A stretch of 64,000 nucleotides of DNA from the NCBI RefSeq assembly GCF_019457905.1, contig NZ_JAHZSV010000005.1, positions 124,001 to 188,000 of the forward strand, in the 5' to 3' direction. Below the pieces are notes generated by a model. That model did not search any database, had not been told where the DNA came from, and saw nothing but the letters and a program-made list of their open reading frames with translations. Positions within the stretch are counted from its first letter, which is position 1. Each line of letters starts with the position of its first letter. A program made the position numbers and the translations under genes. Shown here in pieces: positions 52,066-62,503 of the stretch. The DNA is from Flagellimonas abyssi (GTDB taxonomy: Bacteria; Bacteroidota; Bacteroidia; Flavobacteriales; Flavobacteriaceae).

Positions 52066-54468
52066 TTAAAATTTAAAATTATAGGTTACGGAAGGGATGA
52101 TTCCAAAAATAGATGTCCGAATGGCTTCGTTCCTGCCCGTGTCCTCATTTTCCCTAAAGTTTATGGATGCGGCATTTTTGCGACTGTACGCATTGTAAAT
52201 ACTGAATACCCATTCGGATTGAATTTTCTTCCGCTTATTTCGTTTTGGGGTCAAAATGGCAGAAATATCCAATCTGTGATAATCTGGTAGGCGTTCTTCG
52301 TTCCGTAGCCCATAGTATGGAACTGTCATATCTTCAAATTCAAATTGACCTACTGGATAGTTGGTGGGTTGTCCGGTTTGATAGATAAAATTCGCATTGA
52401 AGCTCCACTTTTCATTAAGCTCAAAACTTCCATAAACAGAAAGATCGTGGCTTTTGTCATACGGGGTATTGTACCATTCTCCCATATTGATTCCGGTTTC
52501 TAAAGTGGTTCTTCCAGGAGCCCTTTGCTCAGATTTCGATAGGGTGTAGGCCAACCAACCTGTAAATCGACCTTCATTTTTGCGAAGCAAAAGCTCCAAA
52601 CCGTAGGCCCTTGCTTCTCCGTTCAATATAACTTGCTCTATGGCATCATTGGCAATAAGGTTGGCACCGTCAATATAATCTATTCTATTTTGGATGGTCT
52701 TATAGAATGTTTCTGCCTCCAAACTGTATACCCCTTCTTTTATATTTCTGAAATATCCGACGGCATATTGGTCCAGAAGCTGTGGCTCCACAAATGGGCC
52801 GCTCGGTGTCCATACATCCAAAGGGGTGGGGGAGTTTGTATTGGAAATCAGGTGTAAGTATTGCGCCAATCGGGTGTAACTGGCCTTTATGGAGTTATTT
52901 TCTTTAAACGTATAGGACATGGAAATCCTTGGCTCCAGATTAAAAAATGATTTCATGGTTTCGCTCCGGCCAGGATTAATGGTGTCTATGGGGTTCGCTT
53001 CTCCATAGGTTTGGGTAAAAGGGTCAAAATCCACAGGATTGTCATCGGCATAAACAAAGAACTCGTCCTGCCCAAACCTGCTGAACTGACTAGCCCTTAA
53101 TCCATATTCTATACTCAGGTTTTCTGTGATTTCGTGTTCAACATCAATGTAAGCAGCATTTTCGTTAGCGTATTTTTTGGTGAGCTGATCTTCAACGATA
53201 CCGGAATCGGGACTGTTGGGCACTATTTTCCCTGGATTGAATACATAATAGATGCTGTTGATTCCGTAATTCAACTGGAGTTTGTTGTTCAAGTAGTGTT
53301 TTAGATCGTACTTAAGGTTAAAGTTTTGGATGCCAGAGTTCCACTCAAAACCCACAAAATCAAGCTCTAGGCCATAATAGTAATCAGAATAAATAAGTGA
53401 AAGGTTGGAGAAAAGCTTATCGGAAAAAAGGTGGTTCCATCTCAAATTACCCACTGCATTTCCATATTCGTTTACAAAACGGTCGCTTACATTAAAAAGA
53501 TCCCTGCCAAAGTATCCGGATAGGAAAACACTGTTATTTTCATTGATTCTGTGCGTAATTTTGGTGTTAAGATCATAGAAATAGGCCTTATTGTCTATAT
53601 CAAACAGAGGAAGAAAGAGATGTGCATAGGACGCCCTACCGCCGGCTAGAAAAGAAGTTTTGTCCTTTTGAATGGGACCCTCTATCAATAATCTGCTCGC
53701 GACTGCCCCAATACCTCCGTTTACTTTAAATTCTTTGCTGTTCCCTTCTTTTTGAAAGATATCGAGCACGGAGGAGACCCTTCCACCGTATCTTGCCGGG
53801 ATTCCGCCCTTAAAGAGTTTTACATCCTTTATTGCGTCCGGATTGAATACGGAAAAGAAGCCGAACAAGTGCGATGAATTGAAGACGGTGGCCTCATCCA
53901 GTAGGATAAGGTTTTGGTCTGCAGCGCCACCGCGAACATTAAATCCAGAAGATGCCTCTCCTGCACTCGTAACACCAGGTAAAAGTAATAACGATTTTAT
54001 AACATCGGATTCACCCAGCACTACGGGAATCTCCTTTATAGTACTGGAAGTCAACGAAGTAACGCTCATTTGGGGTTTGCGGATATCCAGTTTTTCCACA
54101 TTGTCCGTTACCACGACCTCTTGAAGTTCTTCCGTTTTTTCGGTCAAATTGAAATCTAGCTTCACATTTTTGTTCAGAGTAATGGTCTGTACAATTTCCT
54201 GAAAACCCAGATAGCTCACTATGATTTGATATTCTCCCTCTGGAAGCGTTATGGAATAAAAACCGTACTCGTTGGTGGTTGTCCCGGTTTTTAACTCCGA
54301 AACGGCCACTGTAACACCTATCAACGATTCGTTACTGGATGCTTCGAAGATTGTGCCGCTCAGGGTGTACCTCTCTTGGGCCTGAATTACAAAAAAATGC
54401 CAAAACAGGGCTAGCAAAAATGCAAGATAATGTCTGGGCATTCGATTGATTTTTTTAAAAGTACACAT
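52066..54468 (-). CDS. TonB-dependent receptor with CarboxypepD_reg-like domain
   Basis: This receptor of up to 800 residues has a signal peptide ending near 'VIQAQER', then a CarboxypepD_reg-like sandwich (about residues 34-115, 'GVTVAVSELKTGTTTNEYGF'). A plug follows with 'LQEVVVTDNVEKLDI', 'SGFNVRGGAADQNLILLD' and 'DAIKDVKLFKGGIPARYGGR'. The barrel ends with 'TYNFKF', a terminal aromatic. It is coupled to a DUF4249 lipoprotein gene. Both ATG codons, at 54468 and 54441, are possible starts. The ligand is unknown. Confidence 0.94.
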   Translation of the reverse strand: MCTFKKINRMPRHYLAFLLALFWHFFVIQAQERYTLSGTIFEASSNESLIGVTVAVSELKTGTTTNEYGFYSITLPEGEYQIIVSYLGFQEIVQTITLNKNVKLDFNLTEKTEELQEVVVTDNVEKLDIRKPQMSVTSLTSSTIKEIPVVLGESDVIKSLLLLPGVTSAGEASSGFNVRGGAADQNLILLDEATVFNSSHLFGFFSVFNPDAIKDVKLFKGGIPARYGGRVSSVLDIFQKEGNSKEFKVNGGIGAVASRLLIEGPIQKDKTSFLAGGRASYAHLFLPLFDIDNKAYFYDLNTKITHRINENNSVFLSGYFGRDLFNVSDRFVNEYGNAVGNLRWNHLFSDKLFSNLSLIYSDYYYGLELDFVGFEWNSGIQNFNLKYDLKHYLNNKLQLNYGINSIYYVFNPGKIVPNSPDSGIVEDQLTKKYANENAAYIDVEHEITENLSIEYGLRASQFSRFGQDEFFVYADDNPVDFDPFTQTYGEANPIDTINPGRSETMKSFFNLEPRISMSYTFKENNSIKASYTRLAQYLHLISNTNSPTPLDVWTPSGPFVEPQLLDQYAVGYFRNIKEGVYSLEAETFYKTIQNRIDYIDGANLIANDAIEQVILNGEARAYGLELLLRKNEGRFTGWLAYTLSKSEQRAPGRTTLETGINMGEWYNTPYDKSHDLSVYGSFELNEKWSFNANFIYQTGQPTNYPVGQFEFEDMTVPYYGLRNEERLPDYHRLDISAILTPKRNKRKKIQSEWVFSIYNAYSRKNAASINFRENEDTGRNEAIRTSIFGIIPSVTYNFKF

Positions 54469-54534
54469 TTATCGGGCAGTGAAAAAACGAATGTAGCTAC
54501 CTAAGATTATTTTAACATTATTATAGGATAAAAC

Positions 54535-54567
54535 AAAAGGCAGCCAATTCAGGGCCGCCTTTTACTC
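54535..54567 (-). terminator. Intrinsic terminator of icd
   Basis: AAAAGGCaGCC (54535-54545) and GGCcGCCTTTT (54553-54563) form a hairpin with one mismatch. On the minus strand a TTTTGTTTT tract follows it. It lies 21 nt after the icd stop codon. Confidence 0.85.
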
Positions 54568-54587
54568 TACATTTATGTTTATTTTGA

Positions 54588-56807
<2,220 letters not shown>

Positions 56808-56899
56808 TTATATGTATTTGTTTGAGCGGTTGCAAATATACGATATATGGACGGTGAAGTACGAACGGAAGTGACTAAAAGTGTGGGTTTTTGGTGATA

Positions 56900-56951
56900 A
56901 TTTGTTAAAAAACAAAAGCCATTTCCTCGTTTTTACCAAGGAGATGGCTTT
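56900..56951 (-). terminator. Strong minus-strand intrinsic terminator without an assigned gene
   Basis: AAAGCCATTTCCT (56915-56927) and AGGAGATGGCTTT (56939-56951) form a 13-pair stem with one G-U pair. On the minus strand the tail is TTTTGTTTTTT. There is no T run on the plus strand. So a transcript from the right must end here. Confidence 0.85.
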
Positions 56952-57211
56952 CAGAATGGACTCAAGATTTGTTTGGTGGTACCAAAACTGTAACCTATTT
57001 GATTACATCTTTTGCCCTTTCGACGTTTGCTCTGCCATGCTCTTAATTTTTCAACTAATCTACATTTAGCAAAGTATACTGTTACATTCCTAAATTTTAT
57101 CAAAATGGAAAATTGCTCTTCCATTCGCACATAAAATCTATTATTTTTCATTGGGTTTTGCCAAAGCACCTCCCAAGTCAAAATTCCTTTTGTGATCAGT
57201 AGTGTTACCAA
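56951..57211 (-). CDS. Possible small basic protein, unrecognised
   Basis: An 86-codon frame runs from an ATG at 57211 to a TGA at the foot of the strong terminator. The product is basic, with a C-terminal 'EKLRAWQSKRRKGKRC' segment. I do not recognise it. Base composition is more A+T-rich than in neighbouring genes. It may be a real small gene, a decayed gene, or a chance frame in a non-coding RNA. The position between a candidate promoter and a terminator is the main argument for anything being here. Confidence 0.25.
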   Translation of the reverse strand: MVTLLITKGILTWEVLWQNPMKNNRFYVRMEEQFSILIKFRNVTVYFAKCRLVEKLRAWQSKRRKGKRCNQIGYSFGTTKQILSPF

Positions 57212-57290
57212 TTAAAAGGGAATCCACAGTTTTAAAGAACGTCAACTTTAAATCAATATCATTGTGATGGTATCGCAATCATATCTTCGT

Positions 57291-57321
57291 CTAAAATAGA
57301 ACAGAAAACCAGATTTTGCAA
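57291..57321 (-). promoter_or_regulatory. Possible promoter of the unexplained transcript
   Basis: On the minus strand, TTG (57319-57321) and TATTTTAG (57291-57298) are 20 nt apart. One base differs from the -7 consensus. The start would be near 57286, giving a transcript of about 380 nt that ends at the terminator near 56905. Confidence 0.4.
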
Positions 57322-57382
57322 GTTTATAAAGGATTAAAAATCAACACGATATGAACCATGGTTATTAACAATTGTTCATAAA

Positions 57383-57412
57383 AAAAAGCACCCGATTTCG
57401 GGTGCTTTTTCA
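57383..57412 (-). terminator. Intrinsic terminator of rplS
   Basis: AAAAAGCACCC (57383-57393) and GGGTGCTTTTT (57400-57410) form an eleven-pair stem with a GATTTC loop. The A run on the left gives a T tract on the minus strand. It lies about 20 nt after the rplS stop codon. Confidence 0.93.
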
Positions 57413-57430
57413 GTTTGTTCAGGATTTGGA

Positions 57431-57781
57431 TTATCCTTTAACTTCTTTAATACGGGCCTTTTTACCGGTAAGACCTCTAAAGTAGAAGATTCTGGATCTA
57501 CGTACTTTACCTTTTTTGTTTACTTCTACTCTTTGCAAAGCGGGCATGTTTACTGGGAAAATTCTTTCCACACCTACAGTACCGGACATTTTGCGGATAG
57601 TAAAAGTTTCTGTTGCACCGCTTCCTCTACGTTGTATTACTACACCTTTAAAGAACTGGGTACGAGTTTTTTCACCTTCCTTGATTTCGTAATACACAGT
57701 GATGGTGTCACCAGCTGAGAATTTTGGAAATTCTTTTTTTGGAACAAATTCGTCTTCAACAAATTTTATTAAGGATTCCAT
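57431..57781 (-). CDS. rplS: 50S ribosomal protein L19
   Basis: This 116-residue protein sits at the 30S-50S interface. The sequence 'MESLIKFVEDEFVPKKEFP' begins the protein, followed by 'GDTITVYYEIKEGEKTRTQ', 'FKGVVIQRRGSGATETFTIR', and 'GVERIFPVNMPALQRVEV', all typical of L19. I start at the ATG at 57781; the open frame extends 11 codons upstream without conserved sequence. It follows trmD by 121 nt, but has its own promoter and terminator. Confidence 0.98.
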   Translation of the reverse strand: MESLIKFVEDEFVPKKEFPKFSAGDTITVYYEIKEGEKTRTQFFKGVVIQRRGSGATETFTIRKMSGTVGVERIFPVNMPALQRVEVNKKGKVRRSRIFYFRGLTGKKARIKEVKG

Positions 57782-57809
57782 TTGTATGTTTTTTAATGTT
57801 TTTTGCAAG

Positions 57810-57841
57810 ATCAACTTACACGGATTTCGTCAGAGGTTGAT
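57810..57841 (-). promoter_or_regulatory. Possible structured leader of rplS
   Basis: In the 66-nt leader, ATCAAC and GTTGAT (57836-57841 and 57810-57815) can form a six-pair stem around a 20-nt loop, in which ACG and CGT can also pair. It may be a ribosomal-protein leader, but I cannot test for a known motif. Confidence 0.35.
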
Positions 57842-57851
57842 TTTGAGATTG

Positions 57852-57881
57852 CAAAAGTAATCTATTATTTAGAAATTACAA
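57852..57881 (-). promoter_or_regulatory. rplS promoter
   Basis: On the minus strand a TTG (57879-57881) is 19 nt from TACTTTTG (57852-57859), a full match to the Bacteroidetes -7 element. It lies between trmD and rplS, so rplS does not depend on readthrough from trmD. Confidence 0.75.
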
Positions 57882-57902
57882 GCTGTTTTTTACCTTTTTG
57901 AT

Positions 57903-58580
57903 TTATTTTTCCAAAAGGTCGGGTCTTCTTTCTTGAGTACGTTCCAAGGCTTGTTGCTCCCGCCATTTCTCAATTTTTGGAAAGTTACCGCTCAACAGGA
58001 TTTTTGGAACTTCCATTCCTTTATATTCCGCAGGTCGAGTATATACGGGCGGAGCCAATAGATTGTCCTGAAACGTATCGGTCAGGGCAGAGGTTTCATC
58101 GTTCAATACTCCTGGAAGCAATCGAATTACCGCATCGCACAAAATAGCAGCGGCGAGTTCACCACCAGAAAGCACATAGTCGCCAATGGAAATTTCACGG
58201 GTCACGAACATGTCCCTCACCCGTTGGTCGACACCTTTATAATGTCCGCAAAGCACAATAATGTTTTTTTTCATGGAAATTTCATTGGCCATTCCCTGGT
58301 TTAAGGTATTGCCATCGGGTGTCATATAAATGACTTCGTCATACTCCCTTTCCGCTTTTAATTGGGAAATGCATTTATCGATGGGTTCTATCATCATCAC
58401 CATCCCGGCTCCACCGCCAAATTGGTAGTCGTCCACCTGCTTATAATTTCCGGTGGTGTAATCTCTCAAATTATGAAGGTGCACCTCTACCAAACCCTTT
58501 TCTATGGCCCGTTTTAGTATTGATGCTTCGAAAGGGCTTTTTAGAAGTTCGGGAAGTACGGTGATAATGTCTATCCGCAT
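57903..58580 (-). CDS. trmD: tRNA (guanine-N1)-methyltransferase
   Basis: This 225-residue SPOUT enzyme methylates G37 of tRNAs next to the anticodon and keeps the reading frame. It has '[20 protein letters not shown]', '[16 protein letters not shown]', '[16 protein letters not shown]', and '[18 protein letters not shown]', the trefoil knot that binds SAM. I start it at the ATG at 58580; one two codons earlier is also possible. The gene lies upstream of rplS, as in many bacteria, but rpsP and rimM are not here. Confidence 0.97.
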   Translation of the reverse strand: MRIDIITVLPELLKSPFEASILKRAIEKGLVEVHLHNLRDYTTGNYKQVDDYQFGGGAGMVMMIEPIDKCISQLKAEREYDEVIYMTPDGNTLNQGMANEISMKKNIIVLCGHYKGVDQRVRDMFVTREISIGDYVLSGGELAAAILCDAVIRLLPGVLNDETSALTDTFQDNLLAPPVYTRPAEYKGMEVPKILLSGNFPKIEKWREQQALERTQERRPDLLEK

Positions 58581-58647
58581 GGACATTGGTGTTGTGTATT
58601 GATTTGCCGCAAAAATAGTGAATGCAGGCAATAACTGCTATATAAAA

Positions 58648-58674
58648 GAAAGGCTTCCGAAATGGAAGCCTTAA
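58648..58674 (-). terminator. Intrinsic terminator upstream of trmD
   Basis: AAGGCTTCC (58650-58658) and GGAAGCCTT (58664-58672) form a nine-pair stem. On the minus strand it is followed by TTCTTTTAT. It terminates the coiled-coil gene, so trmD needs its own promoter. Confidence 0.8.
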
Positions 58675-58677
58675 TTC

Positions 58678-59283
58678 TTATTTTTTCTGCTTGTTCAGTT
58701 CGTCCTGTAACTGTCGACTTATTTTCTGCTCGCGTTCAAGAGCTCTTCTCCTATGATTTTGATACTCATCTTCCAACTCGGCAAGCGCAGATTTGGCCTG
58801 CTGCGTCAAAAAGTTGCTATTTCTAAATCGATATATAAAGAACAAAAGAAGCAACAACAGTCCAAAAATAATGGACCACAATATAAAGTTGTAGGTTCCT
58901 TTGCTTATCAACAGGCCAAAGAAGGAAATACTGTCTTTTTCTTCGGTAACACTGTTCAATTTATTGGTCGTTTCTTGCAGTTTTCCGTTCAGGTCCTCTA
59001 TTTCGGCATCATTTGCGGTAATGGTAGCCGACAAGTCCTTGATGGTCTTATTCGCTGTATCGATGGAATCAAAAACGTTATCTTTCGTTTTGTATAGGTC
59101 GGTTATCTTGACCACCTCATATTGGATACCATTGGCCCGATAATTGCCCGACTTACGTTCCAATTCTTCAAACTGCCCCCTAAGGGTGTTATCAGTTTCT
59201 TCGGTTGATTCATCTTCCTGGGCATGGACGGATAGGACAGGAATTAGTAAGGCTAAGGCAAATAAAATGCGTAAATGCTTCAT
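58678..59283 (-). CDS. Exported coiled-coil protein with one membrane helix
   Basis: This 201-residue protein has a signal peptide ending near 'LSVHAQ', a long coiled-coil region (about residues 50-115) with repeated heptads such as 'DAEIEDLNGKLQETTNKLN', a membrane segment (about 130-152, 'YNFILWSIIFGLLLLLLFFI'), and a basic helical tail 'NHRRRALEREQKISRQL'. Relatives upstream of trmD are sometimes called tRNA methyltransferase, but no SPOUT feature is present. It may be an envelope scaffold. I start it at the ATG at 59283. Confidence 0.82.
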   Translation of the reverse strand: MKHLRILFALALLIPVLSVHAQEDESTEETDNTLRGQFEELERKSGNYRANGIQYEVVKITDLYKTKDNVFDSIDTANKTIKDLSATITANDAEIEDLNGKLQETTNKLNSVTEEKDSISFFGLLISKGTYNFILWSIIFGLLLLLLFFIYRFRNSNFLTQQAKSALAELEDEYQNHRRRALEREQKISRQLQDELNKQKK

Positions 59284-59390
59284 GTTCAATAATGTTCTCG
59301 TATTAAATTTAGATTAAGGGTGGAGCGAAATTACATCAATATACCTAATTTAAAAAAAGAAAATCAGTTCAAAGAACAATTCGTGCCCCA

Positions 59391-60839
59391 CTAATAATAC
59401 GTATAACGCCTAACTTTTGCGATATATTTTGCCAATCGCACAACTTGATGCGAATAACCATACTCGTTATCGTACCAAATATACAATACCACATTTTTTC
59501 CGCCGGGAGCAACAATTGTGGCCTTGCTGTCATAAATTGATGGCGCCGTGGTGCCTACAATGTCCGAAGATACCAATTCGTTGCTCAGCGCATACTTTAT
59601 CTGCTCCACCAAATCACCTTCCAATGCATATTTTTTAATGATGGTATCAATGCCCTCTTTTGAGGTTTTGTTTTTGACCTCTAAGTTTAGGATGGCAAGT
59701 GACCCATTGGGTACGGGAACCCTTATGGCGTTCGAGGTCAGTTTTCCCTTTAGCGATGGCAATGCTTTGGCAACTGCCGACCCTGCACCTGTTTCCGTAA
59801 TCACCATATTAAGTGCGGCCGCACGGCCACGACGGTACTTATTGTGCATATTGTCCACCAAATTCTGGTCATTGGTATAGGCGTGGATGGTCTCCAAATG
59901 CCCTTTTTTAATGCCCAGGGAATCCTCGATGACCTTTAGGATAGGGGTAATGGCGTTCGTAGTGCATGACGCAGCAGAGTATATTTTTGTCTTGTCCGGG
60001 TCAAAATCCTTGTGGTTTACCCCGTGTACAATATTAGGAACCTCTTTTCCCGGGGCGGTCAACAACACCTTGCTGGCCCCTTTTGATTTCAGATGTCGAG
60101 ATAGTTCCTTGTTGTCCCTAAAGGCACCGGTGTTATCGATAATCAAGGCGTTTTGGATGCCGTATTGGGTGTAATCGATATCTTCGGGTTGATTGGCATT
60201 GATGATTTTTACGGTTGTACCATTAATGATAAGTGCTTGCTTTTCCATATCAACATCAACAGTTCCGGTAAAAGGTCCGTGAACCGAATCGGTCTTAAGG
60301 AGTGCGGCTCTTTTTTCCAAAACTTCCCTGTTCATTTCGCCGCGGACTACAATGGCACGCAATCGTAACTGACTTCCTCGGCCTGTTTTGGCCATAAGTT
60401 CGCGCGCTACCAAACGTCCAATGCGTCCAAAACCATACAGCACCACATCTTTTGGATTTATGGCTTTGGAGGTTTGGGCGCCCTTTAGTTTATCGATAAC
60501 AAAGGCCTTTACATTTAAATGGGCGTTCTGGCTGGAATTGTACTCGTAGGTCAATTTGCCGATATCGAGTTTGGCAGGAGGGAGGTTAAGGTCGTTGATG
60601 GCCCGTAGAATCTCCACGGAATCAAAAATAGACATAGGCTTTTGAACAAACTCAACCGCATATTCGTGTAGGTTGATGATGTCGCTTACATTCTTGTCGA
60701 TGATTTGATTTTTGAAGAGAACCACTTCGATAGCCTTGTCGTACCAAAGGTCGCTTATGATCTTTATGAATTCGGTAGTGGCTTTACGTCTATCTGCCTG
60801 AAAGGCAAGTTCTTTTTCGTAAGATAAATTGTTGTTCAT
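59391..60839 (-). CDS. Glyceraldehyde-3-phosphate dehydrogenase, long form with N-terminal extension
   Basis: This 482-residue protein has the GAPDH core from about residue 128 ('DVVLYGFGRIGRLVARELM') with the catalytic 'SAASCTTNAITPILK', 'TIHAYTNDQNLVDN', 'RVPVPNGSLAILNLEV' and 'WYDNEYGYSHQVVRLA'. Before it is an extension of about 125 residues rich in helix with no known motif. The usual acidic residue after the second strand, which selects NAD, is replaced: 'LRAIVVRGEMNRE'. This could favour NADPH and a gluconeogenic role, but that is inference. Same-length paralogues exist in other Bacteroidetes. Confidence 0.92.
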   Translation of the reverse strand: MNNNLSYEKELAFQADRRKATTEFIKIISDLWYDKAIEVVLFKNQIIDKNVSDIINLHEYAVEFVQKPMSIFDSVEILRAINDLNLPPAKLDIGKLTYEYNSSQNAHLNVKAFVIDKLKGAQTSKAINPKDVVLYGFGRIGRLVARELMAKTGRGSQLRLRAIVVRGEMNREVLEKRAALLKTDSVHGPFTGTVDVDMEKQALIINGTTVKIINANQPEDIDYTQYGIQNALIIDNTGAFRDNKELSRHLKSKGASKVLLTAPGKEVPNIVHGVNHKDFDPDKTKIYSAASCTTNAITPILKVIEDSLGIKKGHLETIHAYTNDQNLVDNMHNKYRRGRAAALNMVITETGAGSAVAKALPSLKGKLTSNAIRVPVPNGSLAILNLEVKNKTSKEGIDTIIKKYALEGDLVEQIKYALSNELVSSDIVGTTAPSIYDSKATIVAPGGKNVVLYIWYDNEYGYSHQVVRLAKYIAKVRRYTYY

Positions 60840-60891
60840 GGATGATGGTTGCGGTTGTGATGATTAATTTCGTGGCTAAATTATATATTTC

Positions 60892-60899
60892 AAACGTTT
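60892..60899. promoter_or_regulatory. Palindrome in the GAPDH upstream region
   Basis: The 8-bp palindrome AAACGTTT lies about 53 bp upstream of the GAPDH start codon, next to an AT-rich possible -7 region. It could be an operator for a LacI-like regulator. The evidence is only its symmetry and position. Confidence 0.25.
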
Positions 60900-60918
60900 T
60901 CGTAAAACATAAAGGGTA

Positions 60919-60950
60919 TAAAAAAAGCGCCTTTTTAAAGACGCTTTTAA
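60919..60950 (-). terminator. Intrinsic terminator of the HtrA-like protease gene
   Basis: AAAAGCG and CGCTTTT flank an inner CTTT/AAAG pairing and form a hairpin. On the minus strand it ends in a TTTTTTT run. It lies about 20 nt after the protease stop codon. Confidence 0.82.
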
Positions 60951-60968
60951 GTGTTTTTTCAGCACTTT

Positions 60969-62369
60969 TTACTGAAGTATCATGTGTTCTTTTTCACCAT
61001 CTTCATTGATCATGGTGAAACTGGTTCGTCCATATCGGGACAATTGGCCAAAAAGTTGCTTGGCATCATCAATATTATTGATGGGTTCACCATCCAATTC
61101 AATGATGACCTTGTTGGTCAAACCATATCGGGAGTAACCTTGGGGAACATCAATAATCTTAACGCCTTTGGATACGCCAAATTTCTTTTTGTCTTCTTTG
61201 GTCAAGTTTTTCACCTTAAAAGAAGTAGCTGGTAGAATAATGCTGTTCTGTTTTTTCAAGGTTACATTTTTTACCAAATTTTCGCCATCTCGGTCCAATG
61301 TTACTTGTACCACATCTCCGGGCCTTTTGGAATTTAAATACCCTGTAAGTTCAGAGAACTTGCCAATATTGACATTATCCACTTTTTTAATGACGTCACC
61401 TTGCATTAAACCGGCCTCATCGGCGCCGGACTCTTCTTCCACGCCTGCCACATAAACACCTTCAAGTTCATCGAGCCCCATTTCAATAGCTTGTGGAGAC
61501 CTGGTATTTGCAGCGGAAATACCCAACAGTCCTTTTTGGACATTACCGAACTCCATAATATCCTCCACTACCTTTTTGGCAATATTACTGGGAACCGCAA
61601 AGGCATAGCCTACGTAGGAGCCTGTTTGCGAGGTGATGGCGGTGTTTATGCCTATAAGATCACCATTGGTGTTCACCAAAGCGCCACCACTGTTTCCCGG
61701 GTTGACCGCGGCATCGGTCTGTATAAAGGATTGTGCGCCGGTTGGGGAAAGTGACCGTGCTTTGGCACTCACTATTCCAGCAGTTACGGTAGAGGTAAGG
61801 TTAAAGGGGTTGCCAACGGCAAGTACCCACTCGCCAATTTTCGCATTGTCGGAATCCCCAAAAGCCAAATAGGGAAGAGCATCTTCGGCATCTATCTTTA
61901 AAAGGGCGATGTCCGAGTCGGCGTCGGTTCCGATTACTTCGGCCTCATATGATTTGTTGTTGTTCAATACCACTTCCAGTTGGCTCGAGTTGGCGATTAC
62001 GTGATTATTGGTCACTATGTAACCATCTGGAGAAATAATCACTCCGGAACCAGTTCCTACCTGTGGGGTCGATTTACGTTCATACCCATAGAAGAACTCG
62101 GCAATACTGGACGGCCCCCTACTGCTCATGGTCATATTTTTTACGTGTACCACGGAATTCACCGTTTTTTCGGCCGCAGAGGTAAAATCAACCTCGTTGA
62201 TACCTGCCCCACTGGCGGAAGTTTCCAGATTACTCGTGGTTACAAAAGGTGTTTCCTCTTGCGTAGTGACCCATTTATAGCTTTCTTTCTCAAAAAATAA
62301 TTTGTAAGCTCCAAGCGTAATTGCACCTGCAAATACGGATACAAGGAATAAACTAGCTATTTTCTTCAT
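60969..62369 (-). CDS. degP: HtrA/Do-family periplasmic serine endoprotease
   Basis: This 466-residue protease has an N-terminal signal anchor (residues about 5-25), a trypsin-like domain with the triad His in 'IVTNNHVIANSS', Asp in 'DSDIALLKID', and Ser in 'NPGNSGGALVN', and then two PDZ domains (about 275-365 and 385-460). It degrades or refolds misfolded envelope proteins. Length and order match the Do/DegP group. It has its own terminator and is divergent from dapF, with a 134-nt spacer. Confidence 0.95.
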   Translation of the reverse strand: MKKIASLFLVSVFAGAITLGAYKLFFEKESYKWVTTQEETPFVTTSNLETSASGAGINEVDFTSAAEKTVNSVVHVKNMTMSSRGPSSIAEFFYGYERKSTPQVGTGSGVIISPDGYIVTNNHVIANSSQLEVVLNNNKSYEAEVIGTDADSDIALLKIDAEDALPYLAFGDSDNAKIGEWVLAVGNPFNLTSTVTAGIVSAKARSLSPTGAQSFIQTDAAVNPGNSGGALVNTNGDLIGINTAITSQTGSYVGYAFAVPSNIAKKVVEDIMEFGNVQKGLLGISAANTRSPQAIEMGLDELEGVYVAGVEEESGADEAGLMQGDVIKKVDNVNIGKFSELTGYLNSKRPGDVVQVTLDRDGENLVKNVTLKKQNSIILPATSFKVKNLTKEDKKKFGVSKGVKIIDVPQGYSRYGLTNKVIIELDGEPINNIDDAKQLFGQLSRYGRTSFTMINEDGEKEHMILQ

Positions 62370-62478
62370 AATTCATTAACAATTTAACATTAAGCTTTAT
62401 CAAAATTAAAAGTTTTCAATTTTTGGCTAAGTCGGTTTAACGCTGTTTTAACTCCAAAAAAAACCTTAAAAAACCCCG

Positions 62479-62486
62479 TATATTTG
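62479..62486 (+). promoter_or_regulatory. Probable -7 element of dapF
   Basis: TATATTTG matches the Bacteroidetes -7 consensus TAnnTTTG in full, 17 nt before the dapF start codon. No clear -33 element is visible upstream. Confidence 0.45.
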
Positions 62487-62503
62487 TTCCTTTGTAGATA
62501 ATC

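Larger units (their letters stand above)
56808..57379. other. Long intergenic region with an unexplained minus-strand transcription unit
   Basis: There is no clearly recognisable gene between icd and the rplS terminator. The stretch holds a predicted promoter (57291-57321) and a strong minus-strand terminator (56900-56951) with a possible 86-codon frame between them. I found no tRNA, tmRNA, 6S or RNase P features. Confidence 0.5.

Noticed and set aside
56900..57321. tmRNA, RNase P RNA or 6S RNA in the long intergenic region
   Set aside because: No tRNA-like end, no GAGGAAAGTC-type RNase P core and no clear closing stem of 6S RNA could be found.
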